A program made the position numbers and the translations under genes. The notes under the pieces are model-generated. The model searched no databases and had not been told where the DNA came from. It saw only the letters and a program-made list of their open reading frames with translations. This document shows, one piece after another, positions 24,236 through 36,935 of a stretch of 64,000 bases of DNA. Each line of letters starts with the position of its first letter. The stretch's first letter is position 1. The stretch is from Symbiodinium kawagutii (lineage: Eukaryota > Sar > Dinophyceae > Suessiales > Symbiodiniaceae). The stretch covers positions 120,265 through 184,264 of the forward strand of contig VSDK01015536.1 of the NCBI GenBank assembly GCA_009767595.1, read 5' to 3'.

Positions 24236-25721
24236 CTCGGCAGAACAAGATCTACAGCAGCATGATCAAAGACATCAACGGAATCCTGCCATGTAAAATC
24301 GATAAAGATTGGGACTTCCAATTCCTGTAAGAGATTTGGGGCGTGATTTGAAAAATGGTATCTTGTAATCACCCTTCATGAAACGTGTACGTCAAAGCGG
24401 TCAACATATTCAAGATCCACAAAATGAAGCTAACGATGGAGAAATTGCCAAAGCATCATTTGGGGATGCGATCTTCTTCATTGGATGGGACGTCAATGAT
24501 GCTAACACCTCTGAGCCTTTGCTGGGCGTCATCCAACGATAGCACAGGCCCATCGACACCCTTCGTTCAGCGCCATGGGGACTTCGAGAGAACCAAAGAC
24601 AATGATGCGACCCGCAGCATAAACTCATGTAATCTAAGCAAACTTCATTAAATCTTAATTTAACAAATCTGTAGCTCATTGATCAAACTTCGAATACAAT
24701 CTGTGGTTTTTCAAGGCCTTCCGACATGTTGTATTTCTCAAGAAGTCAACCGCGTCGTCAAGGGAGGCCGCAGCCTTCGGTCCAGCACTGCTGGAGTCTG
24801 AACTGTCGGTGATTACAAACAGTGCGAATCTGGGATAGGCGACAAGCGCTCGGAATCTGGCAATACAACGTCTGGGAAGTCCTGAATTTCTGTAACCAGC
24901 CCTGTAGCTATCGGTGCCACCCATCTCTTTCCAGCCACTCTGTGGAGCTTGCTGATGTTTCCTAAGCCACTCCCAACTCATTGGCTCAACATGACCCTCC
25001 GTGGACCGGTTTAAAATCATTGCCTTTATGGGTTTATCAGGCGACCCAACTCCAACAGCGCATCCCACTGGTGGCCCAACAATCTTGCAGTGCAGATCTC
25101 AGCCATGAATCGCCCATCAAAAGTTTGTCAAAGATCATCCAGATCTATCTTTGTCAAGATTTTTTCGACTTCCATGTGAAGCACAAAGCTGGATATTTGG
25201 TACTGACCCACAAAGGACACAAATGGGAACCAATATCACTACCGTCACCAAAATCACAACAAATGGTCATCCTTAACATAATGAGAACCGATGCGAAGCA
25301 CCAAATCACACGTTTATACAGCAAGCGGCTGCAGGTCTGTGGGCTGAGTAAACGCCACTGTTGTCGGTGGCTGGTTGTCAACTCCATTACCAATCAGTAC
25401 CGTGACAATTTACCCGTGTGAAGTGGTGAATAGTCCTGCGTCAACTGTAGCTAGCCATGTTGATTTCACCAGCAACACGGGGCAGGATTGGTGAAACAAT
25501 CCGCTTGATCATGAGTGGCTATGTGTCATAAGTAGCTACCATCAATTTTATGGGGGATAGTAAGCAACAATTATGGTTGGAATACGAGCTGGGCAATGAT
25601 GGTACAGCAGGGGTACCCGGGTGAGCTCACCTGCAGCAATGTCAATTCTACCATCATTCACCAGCACCAGCTTGTTCCCAAATGATCATTGCATGGTATT
25701 CACCGGCGCCGCAACTAGGAC
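24236..25721. other. Intron 14 of the WD40 gene
   Basis: Holds a 130-residue minus-strand open frame (24676-25068) rich in Ser/Ala/Asp with no recognised domain and no splice logic. I treat it as chance or an old pseudogene. No inverted-repeat element was identified. Confidence 0.45.
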
Positions 25722-25799
25722 TCTGGCGGCGGATCGTACAGGGCACTTGGCCAAAGCGGTGGTGATGGGCATGTAATCCGACAAATCCAGGAGGAAAAC
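25722..25799 (-). CDS. WD40 gene exon 14
   Basis: Acceptor CTTGCAG|G, then VFLLDLSDYMPITTAL, ending CPVRSAAR, with GT donor (GTCCTA). It is 78 nt, phase 0 both sides. Joined to exon 13 it gives S-D-T-G-E / V-F-L-L-D-L, the normal end of a WD40 blade. Confidence 0.83.
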
Positions 25800-26593
25800 C
25801 TGCAAGTCCCGTCACTGGTTGATGGCTGCTGGTGGTACCTATATACATGATAAACTATGAGTGGTGGTACCATGAATTCCATTGGTAACCTGTAGCTAAG
25901 TATGAGTGGTTTGATATGGTTTGACTGTCATTTCACATGTGGTAACCATAAATTCCACTGGTAAAAATGGGGAACATTGAGAAACATCGCAACGTAGACG
26001 GCTAATGATAGTTTTGGGGACCAGAAACCTACTGGAGAAACCAAATTCTTTTCCAGCTGACCGCCGTGGCGTGAAACATCGTGAAACTAAGGTCACGATG
26101 ACGAACTAAGGTCATTGGTTTACGCTTGATGGGGAAATTCTTTCATTGCCCTTTGTGCTTGATGGTTTTCTGCCCAAACAAGCAAGATTTCTTGTGCAAA
26201 CGTCACGAGCCCGGGAAGATTCAGAAATTCTTTGTGCCATTGTCGGTGGGGATGTGTCTTCTTGCAAAAGATCATGGGTGAATTCAATATGAGGTCCTGG
26301 TTGGCCTGTGTCTGGTGTAGTCCAGAAATGTGGATTCCTTGACATTATTTTTCATGCCTAGTGGTCCTGATCTAATGATGGCTAACAAGTGAGGATATTG
26401 AGCTTGATAGTAGTGAACACGTGTCTGGTACTCTCAATGCTGATTATCTTGTCATTGCTTGTCTCCATTTGACTATCGTCTTCCTCACTGCTTTTGGTAT
26501 AACTTGTTGGTTCCCCGAAATCTCTCGTGTTCGCAACATGATTGGAACCTGGCAAACTGGAAGTACCACCATGCCAAAGACCCGCTCCAGAGC

Positions 26594-26656
26594 CTCTCCA
26601 GTGTCGGAAACTGTGCAAACAACATCGCTTCGAGCGCCGAAAGCAATGTCCGTCAC
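26594..26656 (-). CDS. WD40 gene exon 13
   Basis: Acceptor GATCAG|G, then VTDIAFGARSDVVCTV and SDTGE, with GC donor (GCTCTG). It is 63 nt, phase 0 both sides. It follows S-S-H-T-G-E of exon 12 to give H-T-G-E-V-T-D-I-A-F, a typical blade start. Confidence 0.87.
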
Positions 26657-27286
26657 CTGATCCAAGTTGAGGTCTGGAGACATCGAGGTCCTAAACCGCA
26701 ATATTTTGGGCGTTCACCACGAAACATTAGGGCGGTTTATACATTTGTGCCATTGAATGTGGGAAATTCACCTGGATGGTACTATATGCACGATTGCTCA
26801 CGAGCGAGGTGAAACTGAAAAAAAAGTTGAAAATCAATGTTGCAAAAAAATAATGAGGTTTGATAGCGATTGTTCCATATTTGCCTCCAGAATTGAAATT
26901 GAATTCTCCCAAAACCTCGCTATGCAAGGCTGCCGCGGGGGGTGGGGAGTCGTTCAGATGTCGTTTCAGATGTAAGTATAGATCTGATTGGATTTGGGGA
27001 AATTAATGAAAGAGAGCTGAGCATGTCCTCGTCCCTGACCTCATGTTGGTGGCTGCTGTTGATCCCTGCTAGAACTTGATTTTTTTGGTGGATATGGTAA
27101 ATCCATCTAATCCCCCAAAACATTAGAAAGCTGAATTTGTGGCTCTAAGCAACCCAGTCTTGTTAGTTGAAATTCCAAGACATTCTGCGGAAAAACCATG
27201 CCGGCTCCGCGATCCCTACTCCGCCTATCCGTCGCAGAAGGGTGCGGAAATAGAACCGCGCAGAAAAAAATCTCAAGTCCTCACTA

Positions 27287-27358
27287 TACACCCCCTGGCA
27301 AACTAAGCATTATAAATGATGGATTTTCCACTTCCAGGTTAGTTTACCAGAGTGTATG
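27287..27358. mobile_element. R3 inverted-repeat element, short copy
   Basis: ACCCCCTGGCAAACTAAGC opposite CTTCCAGGTTAGTTTACCAG and AGTGT. About 70 bp, a near-perfect hairpin around GGATTTTCCAC. Confidence 0.65.
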
Positions 27359-28257
27359 CATGCGGCATAAAACGTATGCGAAAAAAACAAAAAAATATAT
27401 GCAGCTGGAAGTATACCAATAGTATGCATCTTATGTTATGATACTTGTTTGGATATTATTCTCCATGTCCTTCCCAATCTCGTTCTCAATTGAAATTGAT
27501 TATGGTCAGAAATACATGGCCACCAAAAATAGTTTCAGCGGTGTTATTCTGCCCCCCGGGATCGCCCAATTCATGTTCACAGTTGACTGGAGTTCTCTTT
27601 CAACTCACTGCAACGTCGCTGGTCACATCTTTTTTGAGGGAAACATTGCAGCATTGGTTTGGCGTTTGGTTACGATCCAGGGTGACATGGTTGCTTATGC
27701 TGCGCTCCTATCGCTGCCATGGATGGTTCTTATCCCGGCTACACGTGGATGTTGCATGTTGTTGATGATTTACCTCTATTCTCTCAGTCAATTTTATAAA
27801 CAGTTAGCATCTTAACATAAATTGACCATCAATAGCTGGTGATTTACACTTCACGCGACCACGAACTGCAGGATCTCAGATTCCTGAACAGCCGATCATT
27901 ATACGAGCAAAAATGATTGACCTTTCTCAAGCATGATTAGCGACCATGCTTAACATAGAGAATTCATCCTTCGCATTGTGCTGGATATTGCAGTGATATC
28001 CGGATCTGCACTGGTTCCTCCCTGTGTATACATATTGAAAAAAGAACAATGTATCTATGTATCTGGGTCTTTGGTAGTATTGGGCCGTGGTAACATAGCA
28101 AATGACAGTACCAATTAATATGATATATGAATACAATGCATTTACATTTACATGTACGTCAAAAAACATATCCAGCAATTCCTTTCCTTCCGTAGGATTT
28201 CCACCGTTGCATACCAATTTGACATAATTTGTATTAATTTGTGGGATATCTTCGTCT

Positions 28258-28640
28258 AACGAATTCTGCCATTCTTTCTGGCCTTCTACTTGGCATACAT
28301 ACTGGTGTTCTATCTGGCATATCTTCTGGCGTTCTATCTGACATATCTTCTGACACTCTTTCCTGCANNNNNNNNNNNNNNNNNNNNNNNNTCCTATCTG
28401 GCAATACATAGCATATTTTCTGGTGTTCGATCCGGCATATTCTCTGAAATTACAACAGGCATTCGAAATGGCATATCTTCTGAAGTCCATACTGGCAGGT
28501 TATCTGGCACATCTTGTCAGGTTCTTCCTGACATTCAATCTGGCAAATGTTCTGGCATTCTAGGCAGCATATACTCTGCCATTCTTTCTGGCATTTCTCT
28601 CTGACATATCTTCTGGCATTCTACCTGACATATCTTCTGA
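28258..28640. repeat. 12/24-bp minisatellite interrupted by an N gap
   Basis: Units of the form TTCTATCTGGCATATCTTCT plus 4 bases (24 bp), built from two 12-bp halves, run from 28258 to about 28640. A decayed second block lies at 28860-28990. Since 12 is a multiple of 3, frames stay open on both strands: FYLTYLLA-type octapeptides on plus and CQIERQKI-type octapeptides on minus. I do not take either as a proven protein. Confidence 0.8.
28368..28391. other. Assembly gap (24 N)
   Basis: Twenty-four N bases inside the minisatellite. The length equals one repeat unit, but gap sizes are often arbitrary. Confidence 1.
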
Positions 28641-28859
28641 AATCCCTTCAGGTCTGTGTCAAAGAGTTATCTTCTTGGTGCTCTGACATTCTTAGAGGGG
28701 AGTTGGAGGTGAAGTTGGATTGGAGGAAGAAGGTGGGAGGGAATGGGCGGAAGGAGAAGACATCTCTCACTAAATCTAACAACCCCTACCTAGCAGGTGG
28801 GGAGAAACACGCATCAAATCATTTTACTTCGACTGATTCCCATTCACTATCACATACCA

Positions 28860-28990
28860 GTCTGACATGTTTTCTGGTATGTATTCTGACATAGTCTGAC
28901 CAGCTGTGTCTGGCATGCTATCTGGCACACTGGTGTTCCACCTGACATATCTTCTGGCATTTTATCTGGCATAACGACCGATTTCTATCT
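28860..28990. repeat. Second, decayed block of the 12/24-bp minisatellite
   Basis: TCTGACAT, TCTGGTAT and TCTGGCAT words recur at about 12-bp spacing after a 220-bp GC-richer interruption. Confidence 0.7.
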
Positions 28991-29141
28991 ACCAGATCTT
29001 CTGAGGTCTAAGGCCCACTGCGATCGAGAGCCGGCGGGGCCCACTGCGATGAGGACCTTTGTGCTTGGGATCCGGCAAGGAGAAGGAGAAACGTGCTCTG
29101 ATAAAATCTAACAAGCGTCACCTGACATGATGGGAATAAAC

Positions 29142-29625
29142 ATATCAATCAATCAGTCAATCAATCGATCAATCAATCAATCAATCAATCAATCAATTTA
29201 TCTATCTGTCTAAGATATGGCTATCTATCTTTCTATCTATCTAAGATATGTCTATCTATACATCTATCTATCTATCTATCAATCAATCAATCTATCTATC
29301 TATCTAAGAAATGTCTATCTATCTATCTATCCATCCATCTATCAATCAATCTATCTATCAATCTATCTAGCTATCTATCTATCTAAGATATGTCTATCTA
29401 TCTATCAATCAATCTATCTGTCTATCAATCTATCTAAGATATGTCTATCTATCTATCTAAGATATGTCTATCTATCTATATATCTATCAACCAATCTGTC
29501 TATCAATCTATCTATCTATCTATCTATCTACCTGTCTATCTGTCTAAGATATGTCTATCTATCTTTCTATCTATCTAAGATATGTCTATCTATCAATCTA
29601 TCTATCTATCTACCTGTATATGTAT
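29142..29625. repeat. (AATC)n then (TATC)n array
   Basis: AATC units to about 29198 are followed by about 420 bp of CTAT units, interrupted at intervals by AAGATATG. This makes a higher-order repeat of roughly 60 bp. The plus-strand Ile-Tyr-Leu-Ser frame is an artefact. Confidence 0.95.
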
Positions 29626-29684
29626 TATATAAATGTCATCTCGTATCCACTGAGATATTGTCATTTAGATGCTAAAAATCTCTA

Positions 29685-29745
29685 GCTGGTGGGCGGTTTG
29701 AACCCATCTGAAAAAGCATGAGTAAATCAACCATCCCATCCCTAA
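29685..29745. mobile_element. R2 element fragment
   Basis: CTGGTGGGCGGTTTGAACCC at the left, then the family word GTAAATCAACCATCCCATC. The right end is missing. Confidence 0.5.
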
Positions 29746-30010
29746 ACTAGTCATACACGGATAATCACATAAGTTATGGCAACCACAAACTGCTTGAATT
29801 AGTACACTAATTGATTAGTTGCCATAACTAATTTGATTATAATCTTAGTATAACTTGATTTACTGCTTGATTAGTTATACATTAGTTTACTAATTGACTA
29901 TAATCAGGTTAGTTATAGTACTCATAGATATTTTGTGTAATTAACCAATATCAGTTATAGTAATCATAGATATTAGTGATATTAGTTCTAATAATCAAGC
30001 TATACTATAT

Positions 30011-30120
30011 GGCTGCAGGTCAAAACCCTGTACCCCTGGTTCCCCTATCATTAACCATTGTTTTCCCTATTATTACTGGTTATTATCCCCCATTAGTCTG
30101 GTTAATATTGACCTAGGATA
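30011..30120 (+). mobile_element. R1 inverted-repeat element (copy D)
   Basis: GGCTGCAGGTCAAAACCCTG at the left and AATATTGACCTAGGATA at the right, interior typical. It lies 155 bp past the donor of exon 12. Confidence 0.78.
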
Positions 30121-30274
30121 TTTAGAACTAATAGCTATATAGATATTTGTGTAACTAGCTAATATCAAATATACAACTAATAATCATAGATATGAGTGAT
30201 AGATATTAGTGATATTAGTGATATTTGTATATTTGTTGGCTTCAGGATACTTCAGGCATAGCTCCCAGCTCCAC

Positions 30275-30360
30275 CTCGCCCGTATGTGAGGAGCTCTGCA
30301 GGGTGCCGGTGAGATCCGAGGACAGCAAGCGCCACATCTTGCCATTCCTGGCGCGAACGT
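30275..30360 (-). CDS. WD40 gene exon 12
   Basis: VRARNGKMWRLL at the start and SSSHTGE at the end, 86 nt, GT donor (GTGGAG). N-G-K-M-W-R is the third strand of a blade and S-H-T-G-E opens the next one. The acceptor (GGCAAG|A) was chosen for phase. CGCCAG|G, 13 bases further in, looks stronger but breaks the frame. Confidence 0.78.
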
Positions 30361-32613
30361 CTTGCCATTCCCCAGCTCACCTCACCTCCGTTCAAAGCCT
30401 AAAAGGTTGGTAGATGGTTGAGGCAAATTTCAGCGGGATGAGGCGTGGGGATGGATGAGGCAGGGGGATGAGCTACGGGGATGAGGCCTCGGGTGGACGA
30501 GGTCCCTGCCCTTGAATTCGCTGTATGCTATGATAGTCATTGAACGGCCTTCAAAACCAAGTTGCAACTGGGAAGCACCACACCCTTGTACCAGATGAGC
30601 GATGTACCATCATCATGAATGGGGTGCGGTGGGGCGTTGGGTCAGGGATGGGATGGGTTGGGGGATGCTAACGTTCGAAAACACAGGCACACGTGCAAAA
30701 CACACATGCATGTGCCCATCACCATGAATGGGATGGGGCCGGTGGGAAATGGTAACGTGCCAAACAATGCGACAATACACTGTTTGTAGGGTATTCACGG
30801 TGTCTTGAATTTCACTCGAACTGGCTGTCTATCACTTCGCTACAGACCGAGTCTCACTTTCTGACGTGCCTGGGTCTTCTCAAGGTGTTTCTTTTCTGTG
30901 CTCACTCGTTTTGCTCGCTTGTTCACTTTGTTCTGTTCTCATCATTCCAACTTGCTGGATGCAAAGTGGCAGCAAAATCGTTCAAGGGCTTGACGGGGTG
31001 AAAGCAACATGAAGTGCGAGAGGAGAAACATCTGCAATTAAGTTCAGCGGTTCATCATTCAGCGTGGCGACTGAGAGCTTTCAGGGGAACGAAACGAATC
31101 TTTGGGGGACCCGCGCCCTCCAGGGGTGGGGCCACCAAACGCTATAAGTTAGTACAGATTAGCCATATAACAAACCATAGTTTCTACCATTGGCCTGGGA
31201 GTTGCCCTGGTGCTAAGCTAACTAGCTGCAGGGCCCCACCTTGCAATTGAGCGATTTCTGCCTGGAATGATTTGGTATCAGAAGTCTTGTTCAAGCAACA
31301 TAGATGGATATCTGCCGCAAATTATCCATTCATACCAGCAAGGTTAAGAGAAACCCAATCAGAATACTGTCTCTTTTCATCCTATCTTTGTTCAAAGTAT
31401 TAAAGTATATGTAAAAACACATGTATTAAAAACAAACACTTGTATCTAAAAAACACATGTAAATACCGACTCATGTTTACACACTTACAAAAAGCGGATC
31501 TTCTACCGATACAAAAAGCGGAGGTCCGCTGGCGGACTCGGTGTTTTGGCACCTCTTCTTCCCCACACGTGACGCAGCGACAGGACGCCGAACGATGCTT
31601 TGCGCTGCGTGGCATGTGGGATTCGGTGCTGGCACTGGTTGCAGGCGCACGAGCTGAGCTTCAGGTCTTTTGGCGCTGCAGGTGGTTATTTGGTGGTTTC
31701 TTAGAATAAGGAACCCCAAAAATGGCTGGTTCAGTACTGTAATTTGCCAACATTATTGGATGATCAGGTGGTTATTTAGTTGTTTTCTCATGATGTTATT
31801 TCTGCTGCTGATGGTTTCTTTTGTTTGTGGTGTTTTCTGGTGCTATTGTTTTCTGCACTTCTGGTGTCTTCTGTTGGTGTTGTTTTGGCATGGTGTTTTC
31901 TGCTGGTGGCCTTTTGGTGGTGGTGCTTTCTCGCAGTGGCGTTTTCTGGTGATTCGGTTTGTCTTTTGATCGTGGTCGTAGTGCTGTAGCCTCTTTTTTC
32001 CCGTGTGGTGCCGGTTTCTCAGCGGTGGTTGGGTGGTGTTCTGTTTCTGGTGGTGTTTTCATGATGGTTCGTGTTTTCTGCTCGTGGTGCTTTGATCGTG
32101 CTCGTGGCGGCGTTTTGGTGCTGTTTTGATTGTGACTGCGTAGTCGTGTTCTAGTGATGTTTTGCTCGTCGTCATTCATTACCCTATCGCCGGTTCCGCC
32201 GATTTGTTTCTCGCTTGTTTTGTTTCTTCTATCTCAATTCTCCTCTTGATCCCCCAATGGATACTGTCAGTCTTGCGATACATTGTCGGACTCTCTGGTC
32301 CTAGATTTCTTGGAAAAAAAAGTGTCGGCCAGACCTGACAGATAGGGTTGAATCTCGAAGTGGGGCCACCATGAACAGTTGGGAATTCCCCAATAGGATT
32401 CATGAAATAATCGCTCAATTAAAGGAGGTTACTAGCAACCTCACAAGCAGTTTAAGCAGTTATAGCCTACTTATAGCTCCCTGTCTAATTTAAGTGGGGA
32501 GCTCCTTAAGTGGTTATAGCCTAGTTTTAAGCAGTAGCCATCTGTATAACCACTTCGCTCCCAAACCACCGACATCAACGGATCGATGCAAACCTGACCA
32601 CGTCCCCACCTAC
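30361..32613. other. Intron 11 of the WD40 gene
   Basis: No transposon that I can delimit except a short R4-like end at 31690-31725. A GC-rich island at 31590-31690 is open in all three minus frames and I could not place it as an exon. Confidence 0.45.
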
Positions 32614-32656
32614 AACCCGCAATCAGCTCAGCGCCATCTGCCGAAGGAGTAAGGGC
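32614..32656 (-). CDS. WD40 gene exon 11
   Basis: Acceptor CTCCAAG|G, then ALTPSADGAELIAG, then a GTAGGT donor. S-A-D-G-A-E-L-I-A-G is a standard WD40 strand B. It follows G-V-V of exon 10. Confidence 0.82.
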
Positions 32657-32767
32657 CTTGGAGGGTGCGAACTTGCGCCGGTCACTGCCAGGCTGAAGCT
32701 GGGTGGTACAATCAAGAATGAATTTCAAGAACCACCAATTTCTTATAAATGTAAATATCTATGAAAA

Positions 32768-32800
<33 letters not shown>

Positions 32801-34258
32801 CGGTTCTGATCAATATGTAAATGCTATTATTCAGTCTATTCATTTATCTAGATATTGTTTTTGTGTCTATATATATAGTATATTTCTCAATCATTGATGA
32901 TTGCATGATTTGACTTCTGATGAATCTATTTTGCAATAGTAAACCATAGATGTGGTTCATGTGTACTATTGAGTGAACGATCAGCTTGTGTGTATTGCTT
33001 AATACATGATGAGTACATACCATTTTACAAACTATAAATCTGATAGTTTCTACATATTGTTTTGGAATACTGCCTCGAAATGTCTCAACATATATATTAT
33101 AAATATAAATAAATATATATATATGTATATATGAGATAGCATCCAACAACATTTGACCACTAATTCCTTGGGTTAGCCAGTTTATAGTGGCCATGAGGTA
33201 CAGTATGGTATAGTGATATCCTGGCGCGGTATAGTTGATCACAAAGTCAATCGTAGGTACTGCTTGCCACAAAATATTGGAGTTATGTCGGCTTGATGTT
33301 CAAGTGCTGCTCTGTTGAACTCTCACCAAAATTCAGCGGGGTCAAACATCTGCTCTGCGATCGGCATCGGGGGCATCGGGTATTTTCATATTGTATTTTC
33401 CAAACTGGTGGTGAAGTGATCCATCTGTCATTGATGCATCCACCAAAATTATGCATATTTTTGCATGGTTGCAACTCTTCCTGCCTGGATTCCTGCCCTG
33501 CTTACTTTTCCTATCACAATAGTATTGGCTGGGCTGTGGATGGTGGGATCACCCAAATCATATCATGATCAATCACTAGCAATCATTTGTGGCCATCATT
33601 GGCACTTGATAGGCTTCCATTCTAAGCACAATCCACCACTACAATTATGACGTAATCAATCTGTCAGCGACACTACCAAAGTTCGAGCGATGTCCACACT
33701 ATCCGGGCCGGGGGAACAACAATGCAACAATGAAAAAACTTGTCAATCGAATCAGATGTTCAAGACTTGGTCATTAGCCACGGGAGCTAAGGAATTTACA
33801 TGTTGCCGCAATGATCCCAACGATGTTGTTTGGGTGGATATGGCTACACGTGATGATATTCTTGTTGCAATTGACTGCCGTGATACCAGCAAATTCTTGG
33901 ATATCTGCAGCTAAAAACCAAGCATTTTCAATACCAACCCTTCTCAAAGGTTTGTAGACAGGGTGAGGAAAAATATCAAATATGCCAAGGAGAAGGTGTG
34001 ACAGTCAACTGGGAGATCGAGCTGTCAACAAACCCTCCACGTTCAAATTTGTGAATCACCAGGGAAGGGCTGGTCATGAAGCAGCAGTGGAGCAGTGGAT
34101 GTCCAGTGCTGTGGGTGGCATAATATAAACGATCATGCGTTTCATGACAGAAATCCTGCACCGTTGGCACCCCAAACGTCCTCATGTGTGAGGACATCCC
34201 AAGGGTGCAACGGTGGCCACCGGGGGGGCGGTGCAGGATTTCAGCTACAACTTTCAGC

Positions 34259-34361
34259 CGTTCTTGAAATAGGGACCCCCAAAGTTTTGCTTGGTCTACT
34301 ACCTACAAATGGTAAATAAGCCAGATGACTTGGGGGTACTTGAGAAACACCCATATCAAAA
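34259..34361. mobile_element. R4 inverted-repeat element
   Basis: TTCTTGAAATAGGGACCCCC opposite CTTGGGGGTACTTGAGAAAC. About 100 bp, in intron 10. Confidence 0.65.
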
Positions 34362-34674
34362 TTGAGGGTTCCCAGGCAATATGAAGAATCAAACTGGTGC
34401 AGGATTTCCTCCATCAACAGTACGTTACAAACAATTACCAGCATTATCATATGTATAATGAGTTGAAGAATCGGTCTTATTGTTACTTGATAGCGGTCAT
34501 ATGCTCAGAGCTACATTCTAAGGACAGTGATTTCACAGAAACTGGTCGCAAACTGATAACAATGCGTGTGCATCTTACAGCTTTCAATGCATTTTCCAGG
34601 GTAGTTTTCTCAACCCAATCCCTCAATCAACCACGGACATCGATGGCACCTGCTGACCCCTGGTGCCCAGTGGC

Positions 34675-34710
34675 AACGACACCAGATTCCAGCACATTTT
34701 CTGCTAGAAC
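34675..34710 (-). CDS. WD40 gene exon 10
   Basis: A 36-nt exon, VLAENVLESGVV, with acceptor TAGCCCAG|G and GC donor (GCCACT), phase 0 both sides. The reading frame continues past the donor to 34627, so a longer exon cannot be excluded. Confidence 0.72.
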
Positions 34711-35984
34711 CTGGGCTATGCGGCCGCAGCTTGGTTGAGTACTGTAGTTATCATGCGATTGATGCTTGGCGGTTGATGCTTCATGATGGTGCGATTGTGA
34801 ATCACTAGCTATCATGTTGAATCATTTTCAGTTGATCATTAGCATGATTAAACGAGCTATAGCAGCTATAGCATTAAAATATATCATAAACATAGTTGTG
34901 TGTGTCAATGTATGGTTGGAGTTCGATGACGGCATTGGAAGGATCACCAGTCACCAGGATGTAAAGGTTGATGGTTTAGGATGGTTATGATTCGATGGGT
35001 ATGACAACCAGCGATCATCACTTAACTCTCCGTCAAACTGTTTGAACAGGCAAAATGTCCTGGCTGGTTACAGCTGGAACTGCCAGCAAAAAGAGAACCT
35101 AAACAAGCCATTGCAGAACCACGCATTCGCTGTCTGATCAACCAGGGGATTTGATAACTGTTCAAATGACACAACACACAGACGCAGTTGCTCTTATAAC
35201 TCAAATGCTGACAGCTCACTAGTGCTTGGTTATTGCTGGTTCGGATTCCTGTGACTATCCAACACGTAAACAAGAGGGGTCAACATCCCACAACAGAATG
35301 ATAATCCAACACTGTCTCTACCTCTGGAAGTGCTGGACCATCAAACTAGATCAAACTAGAAGGCCTTTTCTAATCCACATAATAGATCATAAATGATCAT
35401 AACGTATCACAACAGAATGCCCCAAACACCAAGAACAAATACACATGGAATTCCTCTCATCTTGATCTTTAGAGTATTCAATCGCTTGATATAGCTCTTC
35501 AAGGTTCATCATTTTTCATTCATTGTCATGGTTCAAGTATAAACGAAGGATGGGCTCTGAATCTTTTCAGCCAAGATTGAGATCATCCCCGTATCCGAAT
35601 TGCTCCTCCAGTGTTTTCTTTGGTAGAAATCTATGAACTACCCCTAGCCACTCTCCCGCCAAAACCACTCTGAAATGTGAAGTTGAAGAAAGAAACCAAC
35701 AATTTGAGTACAAGTACGTCATCTTGACCAACAACCACATCAATCCAAAAATTCTTAGCAAAGTCAAGTATCTTAATGATCATCCAACAATACAAGGCGC
35801 ACGAATGCAAGTAACGAAAGCAACTACCAGCTAGAGTTAGTTCAAATGAAGCCAATTAATAGCTAGCTTACAAGTAGTACCGCACAAGGCGGTGGCGGAA
35901 GTTTCCAAGATAGGAGCACTATAGGAGTGTGCAGTTGTGGTTGCGACAATGTGAGCATCGATCTGGCCACTTGACTGGCAGCCT

Positions 35985-36397
35985 ATCTGTCTAGCTATCT
36001 TTCTATCAGTGGATCAGTTTTCTTTCTGTCTGTCTGACTGTCTATCTATCTATCTATCTGATGATCTATTCGTTTATCTATCTGCCTATGTACTTGTCTT
36101 TCTATCTACCTCACTATCTATCTCGTCATCTTTCTGTCTATGTATCTATCTATCTACCTGTCCATCTATCTATTTATCTATCTGCCTATCTATCTATTTG
36201 TCTATCTATCTACCGAATTTTTTGTCTGATCATCTATGTGTCCATCTGTCTATCTTTCTGTCTATCTACCTGACTATCTATCTACTTTTCTATCTGACTC
36301 TCGTTTCGTCTACCTATCTGTCTATCTATCGACCCATCTAGCCATCTGAATCTGGCTATCCAATTGTCTGTCTATTCCATCTATCTATTCTAGCTAT

Positions 36398-36434
<37 letters not shown>

Positions 36435-36650
36435 TTATCCATCTATCTATCCATCTATTCATCCATCGATGCATCTATGTCTCTGACTATGCATCTAGCC
36501 ACCCATGGATCTGACTATCTGCTTGTCCATCTATCTGGCTACCTCTTTGTCTAGCCATCTATCTATCTAGCCATCTTTCGTCTATCTATCTATCTGTCTA
36601 TCTGTTTATCTATCTATCTGCTGATTTATCCATCCATCTGTCTATCTATC
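35985..36650. repeat. TATC/TGTC tetranucleotide array
   Basis: About 660 bp of CTAT, CTGT and CCAT units with a clean run near 36395-36435. It keeps a plus frame of 110 residues open without coding meaning. Confidence 0.95.
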
Positions 36651-36658
36651 TTGTTAAA

Positions 36659-36729
36659 AACTTGTTAAAAACCACGAGTTTTTGCGACTTCGGACGTGAG
36701 AATGTGCTTCGCGCGCAGGCGGCGTGCCA
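36659..36729 (+). repeat. 71-bp direct repeat, copy 1
   Basis: Begins AACTTGTTAAAAACCACGAG and ends GCGCGCAGGCGGCGTGCCA. Identical over 71 bp to the copy at 36936-37006. Confidence 0.95.
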
Positions 36730-36935
36730 TTTTGACCTGCAAATGTGCTTGGCGCGCAAGCGTTGTGCACATTTTGGCCGCATAAATCACGAAAAGTGAC
36801 GCGAAACGCAAGTGTTTTCCTACTTTTGTCTCCTGTGTTCAAAAAGTGTCAAAACGTGCTGTGTTTTGACACATTTGCTTCAAAATGTGCTTCTCGCCCT
36901 GGCCGCGTGCACTTTTTCGGACATGCAACTTTCAA

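Larger units (their letters stand above)
26657..30274. other. Intron 12 of the WD40 gene
   Basis: 3.6 kb with an R3 copy at 27287, a 12/24-bp minisatellite with an assembly gap (28258-28990), a TATC array (29142-29625), an R2 fragment (29685) and an R1 copy (30011). A 125-residue plus-strand frame at 27438-27815 is hydrophobic but matches nothing I know. Confidence 0.5.

Noticed and set aside
24676-25068. 130-residue minus-strand frame
   Set aside because: It lies between two well-supported WD40 exons, shows no WD40 pattern and no suitable splice sites. Possibly an old pseudogene, but nothing shows which.
27438-27815. 125-residue hydrophobic plus-strand frame
   Set aside because: No recognised domain, overlapped by another plus frame, and opposite to the WD40 gene within its intron. 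Length is within chance for 64 kb.
28258-28640. CRISPR-like array
   Set aside because: Repeats are contiguous without unique spacers and belong to a 12-bp minisatellite in eukaryotic DNA.
31590-31690. GC-rich island as an exon between exons 11 and 12
   Set aside because: All three minus frames are open and none shows a WD40 strand. Exons 11 and 12 already join in phase.
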